Positions 35,325 through 43,289 of a DNA stretch of 64,000 bases are shown piece by piece. Where the stretch lies: NCBI GenBank assembly GCA_028683385.1, contig JAQUIJ010000012.1, forward strand, positions 141,518 through 205,517. Reading direction: 5' to 3'. The first letter of the stretch is position 1, and each line of letters begins with the position of its first letter. The notes below the pieces were generated by a model. The model ran no database searches, had not been told where the DNA came from, and saw only the letters and a list, made by a program, of their open reading frames with translations. Made by a program: the position numbers and the translations under genes. The DNA comes from Prolixibacteraceae bacterium. Its GTDB lineage: Bacteria; Bacteroidota; Bacteroidia; Bacteroidales; Prolixibacteraceae.

Positions 35325-36011
35325 TTAGTTTCGTGTTTGCTGCATTAAAGCTTCTGCAACGATTAAATCTGTTGGATTGGTGATTTTTATATTTTCACGG
35401 TTTCCTTCAACAAGATATATCGGGAATCCTGCCTTTTCAGTCACTGATGCATCGTCGGTAAATGCAGGATCGAATTCCTGTTTAAAAGCTTCCAGAATTT
35501 GCTCGCTTCGGAAAGTTTGCGGTGTTTGAACACTAAAATACTGGCTTCTGTCCACCGAAATATTCAGATTGCCTTCTTGTTTTCGAAGCGATTCGTTGAC
35601 TGGTAATACAGGAATTGCATTTCCGCTTTTTTGAGCCGTTTCGAGACATCTTTCGAGGGTTTCCTTACTCACCAGAGGTCTGACTCCATCGTGAATAAAA
35701 ACGATTCCCGCTTCTGTAATTTGACTCAGTCCGTTTTTTACCGAATGAAAGCGGGTTTTGCCTCCGGAAACAACTTGATGTGCCAGGGAAAATGAATGCT
35801 TTAGACATAAGCCTTTCCAGAACGGCTGTTGATCTTCAGGAAGTACAAGTATGATTTTGCTTTCAGGATAGAAGTCGTAAAAAACCTGGATGGTGTGCAT
35901 CAGAACAGGCTTTCCGCACAACTCCAGAAACTGTTTCGGAATTTGGGTGCCCATTCGGCTTCCCGAGCCTCCGGCAACAATAATGACATAGTTTTTTATA
36001 CGTTCTTCCAT
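35325..36011 (-). CDS. ispD: 2-C-methyl-D-erythritol 4-phosphate cytidylyltransferase
   Basis: 228 residues, the usual size. The nucleotidyltransferase signature AGGSGSRMGTQIPKQFLELCGKPVLMHT is at about 13-40, with the Arg and Lys that bind CTP. The metal-binding FIHDGVRPLV is at about 105-114, and the C-terminal FTDDASVTEKAG ... ENIKITNPTDLIVAEAL is typical. It makes CDP-methylerythritol in the non-mevalonate isoprenoid pathway. It appears monocistronic, between aldo/keto reductase and tRNA-Val. Confidence 0.95.
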   Translation of the reverse strand: MEERIKNYVIIVAGGSGSRMGTQIPKQFLELCGKPVLMHTIQVFYDFYPESKIILVLPEDQQPFWKGLCLKHSFSLAHQVVSGGKTRFHSVKNGLSQITEAGIVFIHDGVRPLVSKETLERCLETAQKSGNAIPVLPVNESLRKQEGNLNISVDRSQYFSVQTPQTFRSEQILEAFKQEFDPAFTDDASVTEKAGFPIYLVEGNRENIKITNPTDLIVAEALMQQTRN

Positions 36012-36100
36012 TACTGCAAAAGTACTATTTCATTGCGAATTCCGGGATGTACTAAAGTTGTTTCTTTATTTTGTTGCAATTCTGTGGGCTAATCCTATTC

Positions 36101-36152
36101 TTAAAAGCCATAAATCCGGAGAAGCATAGCTTACCGGATTTATGGCTTTTAA
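36101..36152 (-). terminator. Terminator of tRNA-Val (19-bp perfect stem)
   Basis: TTAAAAGCCATAAATCCGG (36101-36119) and its exact complement (36134-36152) enclose a 14-nt loop. The hairpin lies 12 bp beyond the tRNA-Val 3' end and upstream of ispD. Confidence 0.8.
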
Positions 36153-36163
36153 GAATTTCTATG

Positions 36164-36238
36164 TGGGCGGTACTGGATTCGAACCAGTGACCCCTACCCT
36201 GTCAAGGTAATGCTCTAAACCAACTGAGCTAACAGCCC
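36164..36238 (-). tRNA. tRNA-Val (anticodon GAC)
   Basis: The minus strand gives a 75-nt cloverleaf. Acceptor GGGCTGT pairs with ACCGCCC except for one T:C mismatch at pair 5-68. The D-arm is AGCTCAGTTGGTTTAGAGC. The anticodon stem TTACC/GGTAG encloses TTGACAG with anticodon GAC, and the T-arm is ACTGG-TTCGAAT-CCAGT. CCA is not encoded. A TATTTTTG -7 element is at 36250-36257. Confidence 0.92.
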
Positions 36239-36249
36239 TTTTCGAGCCA

Positions 36250-36257
36250 CAAAAATA
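36250..36257 (-). promoter_or_regulatory. -7 element of tRNA-Val promoter
   Basis: The minus strand reads TATTTTTG, identical to the -7 of tRNA-Leu at 6655-6662 and 11 bp before the tRNA-Val 5' end. No clear -33 TTTG is seen at the normal distance. Confidence 0.5.
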
Positions 36258-36348
36258 TAAATTTTTTACAATGTTTCTTTATTGGTGAATAAATCGGCTA
36301 AATTTGAGATTTTAGAATCAGAAAACTATTTTTGTTTTTTAATGTATT

Positions 36349-36366
36349 GGGTTATTCGTGGGTTAA
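36349..36366 (-). promoter_or_regulatory. 11-bp-pitch TTAACCC repeat, site 1 (regulator's own promoter)
   Basis: The plus strand has GGGTTAT (36349-36355), a 4-bp spacer, and GGGTTAA (36360-36366); on the minus strand these are TTAACCC and ATAACCC. The site lies 45-62 bp before the ATG of the SARP-like membrane regulator at 36411. The orientation is opposite to sites 2 and 3, which would suit autorepression. Binding is inferred from spacing. Confidence 0.55.
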
Positions 36367-36410
36367 TTTTCCTAATAAATGATTGGTTTTGAGTAATTAA
36401 AATATTTGGA

Positions 36411-38969
36411 ATGAACAGAGAAATTCGTTGCATTGGTATTCTGTTTTGCTTGTTTTGTTCAGTTTTGGCAATTAGTGCTAAAGCTATAGACAATACAACC
36501 GGCAAATTATACGATGAAACCATCTTCGTAATTTCGAATTTCTCAGGTGTAGATGCTAATCTCAACGAAACCCGCGGCATTAAAGAACTTCTCGATCAAA
36601 ACATTGGTGGGTTCAGGTTTTATCTTGAATGGGAAAAGCAGCAGAATCAACTCATGATTAAAAAGGCCGACGGAACTTCCATTTCGCTTAGGCAGACTAT
36701 GCACGAAATCAAGAACTATTTGGAGTACAAGCCAGATAAAATACTGACTCTTTTTCTTGATTTCAGCACAAACATTAACGAGTTAACCGATATCTTTCAG
36801 GAATTGGGTATCAATCAGTATTTGTATACCTATGATGCAAAGGAAGGCTGGGCTCCTGTAAAAACCATGATTGAAGAAAATAAACGGCTGGTTGTTTTTT
36901 CAATGCAGGAGCACCGCAACAGTCCGGATTGGCTTCATTATGTGTGGAACCATGCTGTTGAACCTTATTTTTCGATTTGGGAAGCTCCGGTTTTTAAAGG
37001 CGAATTTCTTAAAGGCGACCCTAAAAATAGCCTGTTGATTTATAACGATTACAACTTCCCAAGGAAAGGTGAAAACATAAACAATGCAAAATACGAAACC
37101 AATCAAAATCCTTACCTGATTGAGCACATCAAAAATACCTGGACAAATACTGGCAAAACACCTAATTTCATTATGCTTGATCGTTATGAAAACTGGGTTG
37201 TTGGTATAGTTTCCTATTTAAAAGGATTTAAAACGATTAAGGGGACGATCACATACAATACACAGATTCTTGATTACGTGAACTGGGATAAAATAGGTAG
37301 TCTTACCAGCGGAAAATACTGTTTCCCTGTTGGCCCGGGTGATAACCTGACATTGACACCTAAAAGTCCCGGATTTCGGTTTACTCCGGAAACCGTCACA
37401 TTTAACGAGCCCAGTCAAAGCATTATTCAGCATTTTGTAGCTACGTCGATGGAAATTACGGACAATCTGGAAGGTCATTACACTTTTGCCAAAGAAGGCC
37501 ATGATTTTAGTATTAATGGATTTGATGGAAAGGCGTATAACGTTAAGTTCGAGAACGACTCTGTCCGATCGACCGTTGCGCTTTTTGATGAAAAAAAATA
37601 TATCATTCTCCCGGGTGCCGAATCATTCAAAATTCGGGATCACGATTTTACTGTGGCAGCCTGGGTGAAGATTAAAGAGTATTTGCCAAATAAGGAAGAT
37701 TACTGCATCCTTGGAACAAAGACGAGTTCTTATCAACAGGGGATTCACCTCTTGATAAGAAAACAGAAGCCATATTTTGGATTTTTCAATAACGACTTAC
37801 AGGGGAAAACAAATCTTGAGGCCGGTAAATGGTATCATTTGGTTTGGAGATACAATAAATTAAGCGGTGAGCAAGCCATATTCCTGAATGGAAAGCTGGA
37901 TAGTCGTTCACTTGGGCATCCGGCATATAAAGGTCGCGATAATCTGTACATTGGACTGGCCGGTTTCAGTAAGGCTTCCTATATGTACGGAGCTATCGAT
38001 AACCTTAGTATCTGGTCGAGAGCGCTTGGCGAAGAAGAAGTTTGGGGAATGAGCAAAGATGTGATTGAAATTGTTCCTGTAAAGAATGTTTTAATTCTTT
38101 ATCCAATTTTATCCAGAAGCCTCATTGCGCTGGTGATACTCTTTTTAATGGTGTTTGCCTACTTTAAAATCCCTTTCCGGAAACTGAAGAAACATCCAAC
38201 GACTGCCGATAAAATCAGGAGTATTGAGAATGCCATTTTTCATAAGCCCGAAACAAATTACATTCAGCTTTTTGGTGATTTTAAAGTACTTGACAAGAAC
38301 GGTATTGACATCAGCAGTCAGTTTACTCCCAAGCTGAAACAGCTTTTCCTGATTATTCTTTTATATTCTCAACGCAATAAAAATGGTATTTCAACGAAAG
38401 AGCTGACCGATATTCTTTGGTCGGGTCATTCGTCTCAAAGCGCCAAAAACAGCCGTGGCGTCACCATCCGAAAATTGCGTCTGATCATCGAATCACTCGA
38501 TTCTGTTCAGATCAATTTTCAAATCGACCGCTGGTCAATGGCTTTTGACGGTAATGTGTACTGCGATTACGTGGAGTGTTTAAAACTGCTGAAGCGGGAA
38601 AAAATTCACGATACCGATTTTAACCTGAATTTCTATCACATCATTCAGGAAGGTGAACTATTTAAAGGTGAATCGTACGACTGGCTCGACGATTTCAAAG
38701 GCTTTGTCGGGAACAATATTGTTGATATTCTCCTGAAATTTATCAATGAACTAACTGTTGAAAGCGATAATGAGTTAATCCTGAAGTTGACTGACCGTAT
38801 TCTGGTGACTGATCCGGTAAACGATCAGGCATTGGCCTACAAACTAAAAGTTTTGATCAAACAGAACAATTCTAATCTGGCTCGTTATACTTTTGATCGC
38901 TTTTGCCTACTCTATGAAGAGCTTTATGGCGAAAAATTCTCGATGAAATTTGAGGAATTAATTGCCTGA
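36411..38969 (+). CDS. Membrane-spanning SARP/BTAD-like regulator with PI-PLC-like and LamG-like ectodomain
   Basis: 852 residues. Signal peptide 1-25. Residues ~30-260 follow the PI-PLC X-domain pattern (RGIKELLDQNIGGFRFYLEW; LRQTMHEIKNYLEYKPDKILTLFLDF; APVKTMIEENKRLVVFS), but both catalytic-His positions are lost: SNFSG replaces HNS-type and KKADG replaces CHG-type. A LamG-like sandwich is at ~370-545 (FTVAAWVKIKEYL; KWYHLVWRYNK; YGAIDNLSIWSRAL). One membrane helix is at ~560-587. A cytoplasmic OmpR-type winged helix is at ~620-715 (ELTDILWSG; NSRGVTIRKLRLIIESL) with a helical BTAD-like end to 852. Probably a one-component sensor-regulator binding rather than cleaving its ligand. Heptamer sites flank it and two downstream operons. 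Confidence 0.8.
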   Translation: MNREIRCIGILFCLFCSVLAISAKAIDNTTGKLYDETIFVISNFSGVDANLNETRGIKELLDQNIGGFRFYLEWEKQQNQLMIKKADGTSISLRQTMHEIKNYLEYKPDKILTLFLDFSTNINELTDIFQELGINQYLYTYDAKEGWAPVKTMIEENKRLVVFSMQEHRNSPDWLHYVWNHAVEPYFSIWEAPVFKGEFLKGDPKNSLLIYNDYNFPRKGENINNAKYETNQNPYLIEHIKNTWTNTGKTPNFIMLDRYENWVVGIVSYLKGFKTIKGTITYNTQILDYVNWDKIGSLTSGKYCFPVGPGDNLTLTPKSPGFRFTPETVTFNEPSQSIIQHFVATSMEITDNLEGHYTFAKEGHDFSINGFDGKAYNVKFENDSVRSTVALFDEKKYIILPGAESFKIRDHDFTVAAWVKIKEYLPNKEDYCILGTKTSSYQQGIHLLIRKQKPYFGFFNNDLQGKTNLEAGKWYHLVWRYNKLSGEQAIFLNGKLDSRSLGHPAYKGRDNLYIGLAGFSKASYMYGAIDNLSIWSRALGEEEVWGMSKDVIEIVPVKNVLILYPILSRSLIALVILFLMVFAYFKIPFRKLKKHPTTADKIRSIENAIFHKPETNYIQLFGDFKVLDKNGIDISSQFTPKLKQLFLIILLYSQRNKNGISTKELTDILWSGHSSQSAKNSRGVTIRKLRLIIESLDSVQINFQIDRWSMAFDGNVYCDYVECLKLLKREKIHDTDFNLNFYHIIQEGELFKGESYDWLDDFKGFVGNNIVDILLKFINELTVESDNELILKLTDRILVTDPVNDQALAYKLKVLIKQNNSNLARYTFDRFCLLYEELYGEKFSMKFEELIA

Positions 38970-39071
38970 GATAAAATATTTTTTTAGCAGGGTTAATTTT
39001 AATTAAAAATCAATTATTCCGCTAAAAATCAATGATTTTATCATTTTTTAATAGCCTTTTTAGGGCTAATA

Positions 39072-39100
39072 TTAACCTGAAATTAACCTTGCCTTAACCC
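39072..39100 (+). promoter_or_regulatory. 11-bp-pitch TTAACC repeat, site 2 (cytochrome operon)
   Basis: Three direct heptamers, TTAACCT at 39072, TTAACCT at 39083 and TTAACCC at 39094, each start exactly 11 bp after the last. A degenerate fourth (GTAAACA) is in phase at 39105. They lie 42 bp before the TACATTTG -7 element and 107 bp before the cytochrome ATG. A lone GGGTTAA half-site is at 38991. Confidence 0.6.
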
Positions 39101-39141
39101 GCCCGTAAACACTAGCTAAAGCCTCACTAATTGGTCGATAT

Positions 39142-39149
39142 TACATTTG
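39142..39149 (+). promoter_or_regulatory. -7 promoter element of cytochrome operon
   Basis: TACATTTG matches TAnnTTTG, 57 bp before the ATG at 39207. No TTTG lies at the -33 distance, as expected for a promoter that needs an activator. Confidence 0.5.
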
Positions 39150-39206
39150 TACAAAGATTCTAATTCCGGTATTCCCGGGAATAGAGTCTGTCAAAACGAT
39201 TATTTT

Positions 39207-40733
39207 ATGAAGATTTGGAATTCTGTTCGTAGTTTGTTTAGCGGCAAGAGAGCTTTTGTGGTAGTGATTTCAATAGGATTGATTATTGGGGTGGTTTTCA
39301 TGTTTGCCGGTAGCAAAGCCGTACATTATACATCAACCGACGAATATTGTTTTTCATGTCACGTTCATCCGCATGCTGAACAGAGCTGGAAACTTTCGCC
39401 TCACTACGATAACAAATCCGGAATAATTGTTCATTGTGTCGAATGTCATCTTCCGCCGGAAGGACATGGAATGTTATTTGCTAAAGCCAAACATGGAGCC
39501 AAAGATGTTTATGGCTACTTGTTTAAAGATTCTGCCGACTATAAATGGGCTGCAAAGCGAAAACTTGAAATGGCCAGGAAATATACGTATGTTGAATCCT
39601 GCGTAAAATGTCACAAAAACTTATTTCCAAAAACACTTACAGTTGACGGAGAAAATGCCCATTTGAATTATCTGACAAGTAAGGAAGAAGTCACTTGCCT
39701 CAATTGCCATCTGAATGTTGGTCATTTTGACCCCAACGCCAAGCACGAACACGACGCCAACTTTGGAGTGAATATTACTCAGAATACACAAATTTATGCA
39801 GAAGCGACCCCGGTTACCAGTTTTGCCAACTTCACCGAAAAAGTTCCTGGAACCGGTTTGAGTTTCGATATGGTAGCTATACCTGCAGGCCAGTTCATTA
39901 TGGGAAGTTCGAAAAAAGAGCCTTTTCATAAACCTGATGAAAGTCCGATGCATCCGGTAAAAGTGTCGCGATTTTTTATGGCAAAAATAGAAGTAAGCTG
40001 GGACGAATACCTGGAGTTCTTTAAAGCAACATCGTCGCAGGGTCGCAAAGAAGCTGAAGTAAATAAAGATGTTGATGCAATCTCAGGCCCAACACCTCCG
40101 TGGGGTGCTCCTGACCAGGGATGGGGAAAAGGCTCGCGTCCGGCCATTACAATGACCTGGAAAGCAGCAAATACATATTGCCAGTGGCTATCGAAAGTTA
40201 CCGGTAAAAAGTACAGGCTTCCAACAGAAGCTGAATGGGAATATGCAGCCAGAGGCGGAACCAAAACACCGTATTTTTTTGCCGGTAGTCCGAAAGACTA
40301 TACTTCTGAAGGATTTTTCAAAAAGATATTTGGCGCCGATACCACGACAATTAGTTCTTATGTAGCTTATAAAGCGAACAGCCTGAGTCAGACCGTTGAA
40401 CCAGCTTCAGTAAAGGCAAATGCTTTTGGCCTGAAGAACATGTTGGGCAATGTGTATGAATTCTGCTCCGACTATTATTCTCCCACGGCTTATGCTGCCT
40501 ATAAAAAGGGAGCTGTTAATCCGAAGGGACCCAAAAGAGGGAAGGAGCATGTAATCAGGGGAGGATCTTTTAAAAGTGATGCCCGTGATGTACGGAGCGC
40601 CGCACGCGATTTTACCAAAACCACAGAATGGTTGGTTACCGATCCACAAATGCCTAAAAGTGTTTGGTGGTATTCCGACTGTGTTGACATTGGTTTTAGG
40701 GTAGTTTGTGAAGTAGATGAAAATGTAAAATAG
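39207..40733 (+). CDS. NapC/NirT-type tetraheme cytochrome fused to FGE/SUMF1-like domain
   Basis: About 508 residues from the ATG at 39207. An upstream TTG at 39147 would add 20 residues before the membrane anchor. Anchor helix at about 13-35 (FVVVISIGLIIGVVFMF). Four CxxCH haem motifs follow (CFSCH, CVECH, CVKCH, CLNCH) with extra His ligands, as in NapC/NirT quinol dehydrogenases. From about 215 a formylglycine-generating-enzyme/SUMF1 fold begins (FDMVAIPAGQFIMGSS; RLPTEAEWEYAARGG; HVIRGGSF). The redox cysteine pair of true FGE is not at the usual place, so this half is probably binding or structural. 13 bp before the Gfo/Idh/MocA gene. Confidence 0.85.
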   Translation: MKIWNSVRSLFSGKRAFVVVISIGLIIGVVFMFAGSKAVHYTSTDEYCFSCHVHPHAEQSWKLSPHYDNKSGIIVHCVECHLPPEGHGMLFAKAKHGAKDVYGYLFKDSADYKWAAKRKLEMARKYTYVESCVKCHKNLFPKTLTVDGENAHLNYLTSKEEVTCLNCHLNVGHFDPNAKHEHDANFGVNITQNTQIYAEATPVTSFANFTEKVPGTGLSFDMVAIPAGQFIMGSSKKEPFHKPDESPMHPVKVSRFFMAKIEVSWDEYLEFFKATSSQGRKEAEVNKDVDAISGPTPPWGAPDQGWGKGSRPAITMTWKAANTYCQWLSKVTGKKYRLPTEAEWEYAARGGTKTPYFFAGSPKDYTSEGFFKKIFGADTTTISSYVAYKANSLSQTVEPASVKANAFGLKNMLGNVYEFCSDYYSPTAYAAYKKGAVNPKGPKRGKEHVIRGGSFKSDARDVRSAARDFTKTTEWLVTDPQMPKSVWWYSDCVDIGFRVVCEVDENVK

Positions 40734-40746
40734 AAAACACATCCAG

Positions 40747-42093
40747 ATGGAAAATAAGATAGGTTTAAACAGAAGACGGTTCCTGGAGTCAACTGCGCTG
40801 GCAAGCATTGGATTATTAGGTGCAAGTGTCGCCATTTCGGGATGCAAAAAGGCAAATAATGCCAAAATACTTGGATTGCCACCCATTTTAAAGGCTGCGC
40901 CAAAAGGTAAAAAATTACGCGCTGGATTAGTTGGTGTTGGCAATCGTGGAACCGGGGCTGCTTTAAATTTTATTAGCTCAGGACCAGATTTGCATATTGT
41001 TGCTTTGGCTGATGTCTTTCAGGACAAAGTTGATGCAGGTCGCGAACGGTTTGCGAAACTAAAAATGGAAATTCCTGCCGAAAATTGCTTTTCAGGATTT
41101 GATGCCTACAAAAAATTGATGGCACTGCCCGATGTCGATGTGGTTATTCTGGCCACTCCACCGCAGTTCAGACCTGAGCATTTGAAGGAAGCCGTTTTGC
41201 AGAATAAGCATGTTTTTATGGAAAAGCCTGTGGCTGTCGATCCCGTTGGAATTCGGTCGATCATTGCCAGTGGCAAAAAGGCCGAGGCCATTGGTCTGAA
41301 TATCGTTACAGGTACTCAGCGACGCCATCAGGAAGATTACATTGAAACCTATAAACAAGTGGCCAATGGAGCCATTGGAAAACTTGTTTCGGCCAGGGCA
41401 TTCTGGAATCAGAACCACGTTTGGTTCCGTACCCGCGAGGAAGGTTGGGACGACATGACTTATATGGTTCGTAACTGGAACAATTTCTGCTGGTTATGTG
41501 GCGATCATATTTTAGATACACACATTCACAACATCGATGTGATCAACTGGTTTGTAGGCCGTCCACCGGTAAGCGCCGTTGGCTATGGAGGCCGTGCACG
41601 ACGAATAACCGGTGATCAATATGACTTTTTCAGTGTCGATTTCGACTACGGAGATGGCTTTTTCTCGCACAGCATGTGTCGTGAAATCGACAATTGCGCC
41701 AACAATACAGGCGAATTCATTATGGGAACCGAAGGATATACCAATTGCGTGAACACCATTTGGAATTTAGACGGATCGGTAAAGTGGAAGTTTGAATATC
41801 CGAAAGATGAAAATGGGAACGAGACCAGTTCGTTGAAAATTCCGGCTTACGTGCAGGAACACATGCATTTGGTTCATTCCATTCGCACAGGAGAATATGT
41901 AAATGAGGCTGAAACTACTGCAAATTCGACGCTTACTGCAATCATGGGAAGAACGTCGGCTTACACCGGTAAAAAAGTAACCTGGGAAGAAATTTTTAAA
42001 TCCGACATGGATCTTGGGCCAGAGAAAATTGAATTTGGTCCGGTTGACATGCAGTTTGAAGTGCCAGTGCCGGGAACTGCACACAAAGCATAG
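40747..42093 (+). CDS. Tat-exported Gfo/Idh/MocA family oxidoreductase
   Basis: 448 residues. A twin-arginine signal (LNRRRFLESTALASIGLLGASVAISGC) ends in a possible lipobox Cys. The NAD(P)-binding Rossmann motif GLVGVGNRGTGAAL is at about 61-74. EKPVAVDP carries the Lys of the family, and HNIDVINWFVG the catalytic-type His. Tat export fits a protein that folds around NAD(P). It could be a dehydrogenase on sugars, or a GH109-like NAD-dependent glycosidase, which also often has a Tat signal; the sequence alone does not decide. Second gene of the cytochrome operon. Confidence 0.88.
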   Translation: MENKIGLNRRRFLESTALASIGLLGASVAISGCKKANNAKILGLPPILKAAPKGKKLRAGLVGVGNRGTGAALNFISSGPDLHIVALADVFQDKVDAGRERFAKLKMEIPAENCFSGFDAYKKLMALPDVDVVILATPPQFRPEHLKEAVLQNKHVFMEKPVAVDPVGIRSIIASGKKAEAIGLNIVTGTQRRHQEDYIETYKQVANGAIGKLVSARAFWNQNHVWFRTREEGWDDMTYMVRNWNNFCWLCGDHILDTHIHNIDVINWFVGRPPVSAVGYGGRARRITGDQYDFFSVDFDYGDGFFSHSMCREIDNCANNTGEFIMGTEGYTNCVNTIWNLDGSVKWKFEYPKDENGNETSSLKIPAYVQEHMHLVHSIRTGEYVNEAETTANSTLTAIMGRTSAYTGKKVTWEEIFKSDMDLGPEKIEFGPVDMQFEVPVPGTAHKA

Positions 42094-42181
42094 ATCGAGT
42101 AAAATAAATTAATACAATAGATTTCAATACACACGTGCTTTTTCATCCTATTAACCGGGATGCTTTTCTAAACCAACCAAC

Positions 42182-42227
42182 ACTGCCAGCAAGGGAGAAT
42201 TAATCCTCCTGAGCTGGCAGTCTTTTA
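42182..42227 (+). terminator. Terminator of the cytochrome/oxidoreductase operon
   Basis: ACTGCCAGC (42182-42190) and GCTGGCAGT (42213-42221) form a perfect 9-bp stem, with an inner AGGGA/TCCT pairing, followed by CTTTTAA. It lies 89 bp after the Gfo/Idh/MocA stop. Confidence 0.75.
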
Positions 42228-42288
42228 ATATCAGGCGCGATTGAGCTTCCTTTGTAAAATGACATTTTCAAACTTAAAAACTATATCT

Positions 42289-42306
42289 TTAACCCACAAT
42301 TAACCC
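42289..42306 (+). promoter_or_regulatory. 11-bp-pitch TTAACCC repeat, site 3 (glycosyltransferase operon)
   Basis: Two identical heptamers TTAACCC (42289-42295 and 42300-42306) are separated by ACAA. They end 11 bp before TAAGTTTC (42318-42325), a near match to the -7 consensus, and 59 bp before the GT2 ATG. This close spacing to the -7 is like classical SARP activator sites. Confidence 0.6.
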
Positions 42307-42365
42307 TGATTAGACTGTAAGTTTCTTTCAGGAATAAAAAGAAAACTGCCAAAACAAACAAACCT

Positions 42366-43289
42366 ATGTTTTCACTCATAATTCCGGTTTATAATGAGGA
42401 GGGGCTGATCGAGGAATTGGTAGCTCGTTCGGTTAAAGCGCTTGAGTCGTTTACTACAAACTATGAAATTTTATTTGTTAACGATGGCAGTGTTGACTCC
42501 ACCCTCCGGAAGCTGATTGAAGCACGAAAACAATACCCAAGAATAAAGATTGTTGACCTGTCCAGAAATTTCGGACACCAGGCGGCTTTTACTGCCGGGC
42601 TGGAAATGGCTTTGGGAAACTATGTGGCCATGATGGATGGTGATCTTCAGGATCCACCTGAACTACTTGCGGAGATGTACCGAATGATTAATGAAGATGG
42701 ATTTGACATTGTTAGTGGAAAGCGGCAAGGGCGTAAAGGGAAGCGACTGAGAGTTGCCACTAATTTATTCCATGCATTTTTCAAAAAAGTATCGGGAATC
42801 GAGGATATGGAAAATTCGGGTAATTTTTCAGTCATGAACCGTTCGGCAGTGAATGCCATTATTCAGATGAAAGAAACGATCAGGTACTTACCTGGATTGC
42901 GTTCGTTTATTGGATTTAGGCAGGGCTATGTTGAATATATTCGTGAAGCCCGTTTAGAAGGAGAACCCAAAATGACTCTTGGAAAATTAATTGTTTTGGG
43001 CGCCGACGCTATTTTCTCCTTTTCAAAGTTTCCGATTAAGGTTTGCCTTTTTCTGGGTACCATCGGAACCATCGTTTTTTTCATTGCCGGAATCTATGCT
43101 TTGCTTGGTAAAATTCTTGGATTTGCACTGTTTGGTTGGTCTTCAACGGTTTTAAGCATTTATTTCCTCGGATCGATTCAGCTCATTTTTCTGGGAGTTG
43201 TGGGCGAATATGTGTATCGCATCTATAAAGAATCTCAAAACCGTCCTATCTATCTGGTCAAGAAATTTTACGATGCCGACGCTAAATAA
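42366..43289 (+). CDS. GT2 family polyprenyl-phosphate glycosyltransferase (DPM1/GtrB-like)
   Basis: 307 residues. The GT-A domain opens with FSLIIPVYNEEGLIEELVARS and has EILFVNDGSVDST and MMDGDLQDPPELL (DxD-type metal site), then SGKRQGRKGKRLRVATNLFHAFF. Two C-terminal helices (about 220-245 and 260-285) match GtrB/ArnC/DPM1-type enzymes that load a sugar on undecaprenyl phosphate. The stop codon overlaps the next start by 1 bp (TAATG). That partner is a GT-C enzyme which could use the lipid-linked sugar. Confidence 0.92.
   Translation: MFSLIIPVYNEEGLIEELVARSVKALESFTTNYEILFVNDGSVDSTLRKLIEARKQYPRIKIVDLSRNFGHQAAFTAGLEMALGNYVAMMDGDLQDPPELLAEMYRMINEDGFDIVSGKRQGRKGKRLRVATNLFHAFFKKVSGIEDMENSGNFSVMNRSAVNAIIQMKETIRYLPGLRSFIGFRQGYVEYIREARLEGEPKMTLGKLIVLGADAIFSFSKFPIKVCLFLGTIGTIVFFIAGIYALLGKILGFALFGWSSTVLSIYFLGSIQLIFLGVVGEYVYRIYKESQNRPIYLVKKFYDADAK

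Noticed and set aside
40407..40943. 178-residue minus-strand ORF opposite the cytochrome and Gfo/Idh/MocA genes
   Set aside because: It is antisense to two well-supported genes and spans their boundary; no domain resemblance.
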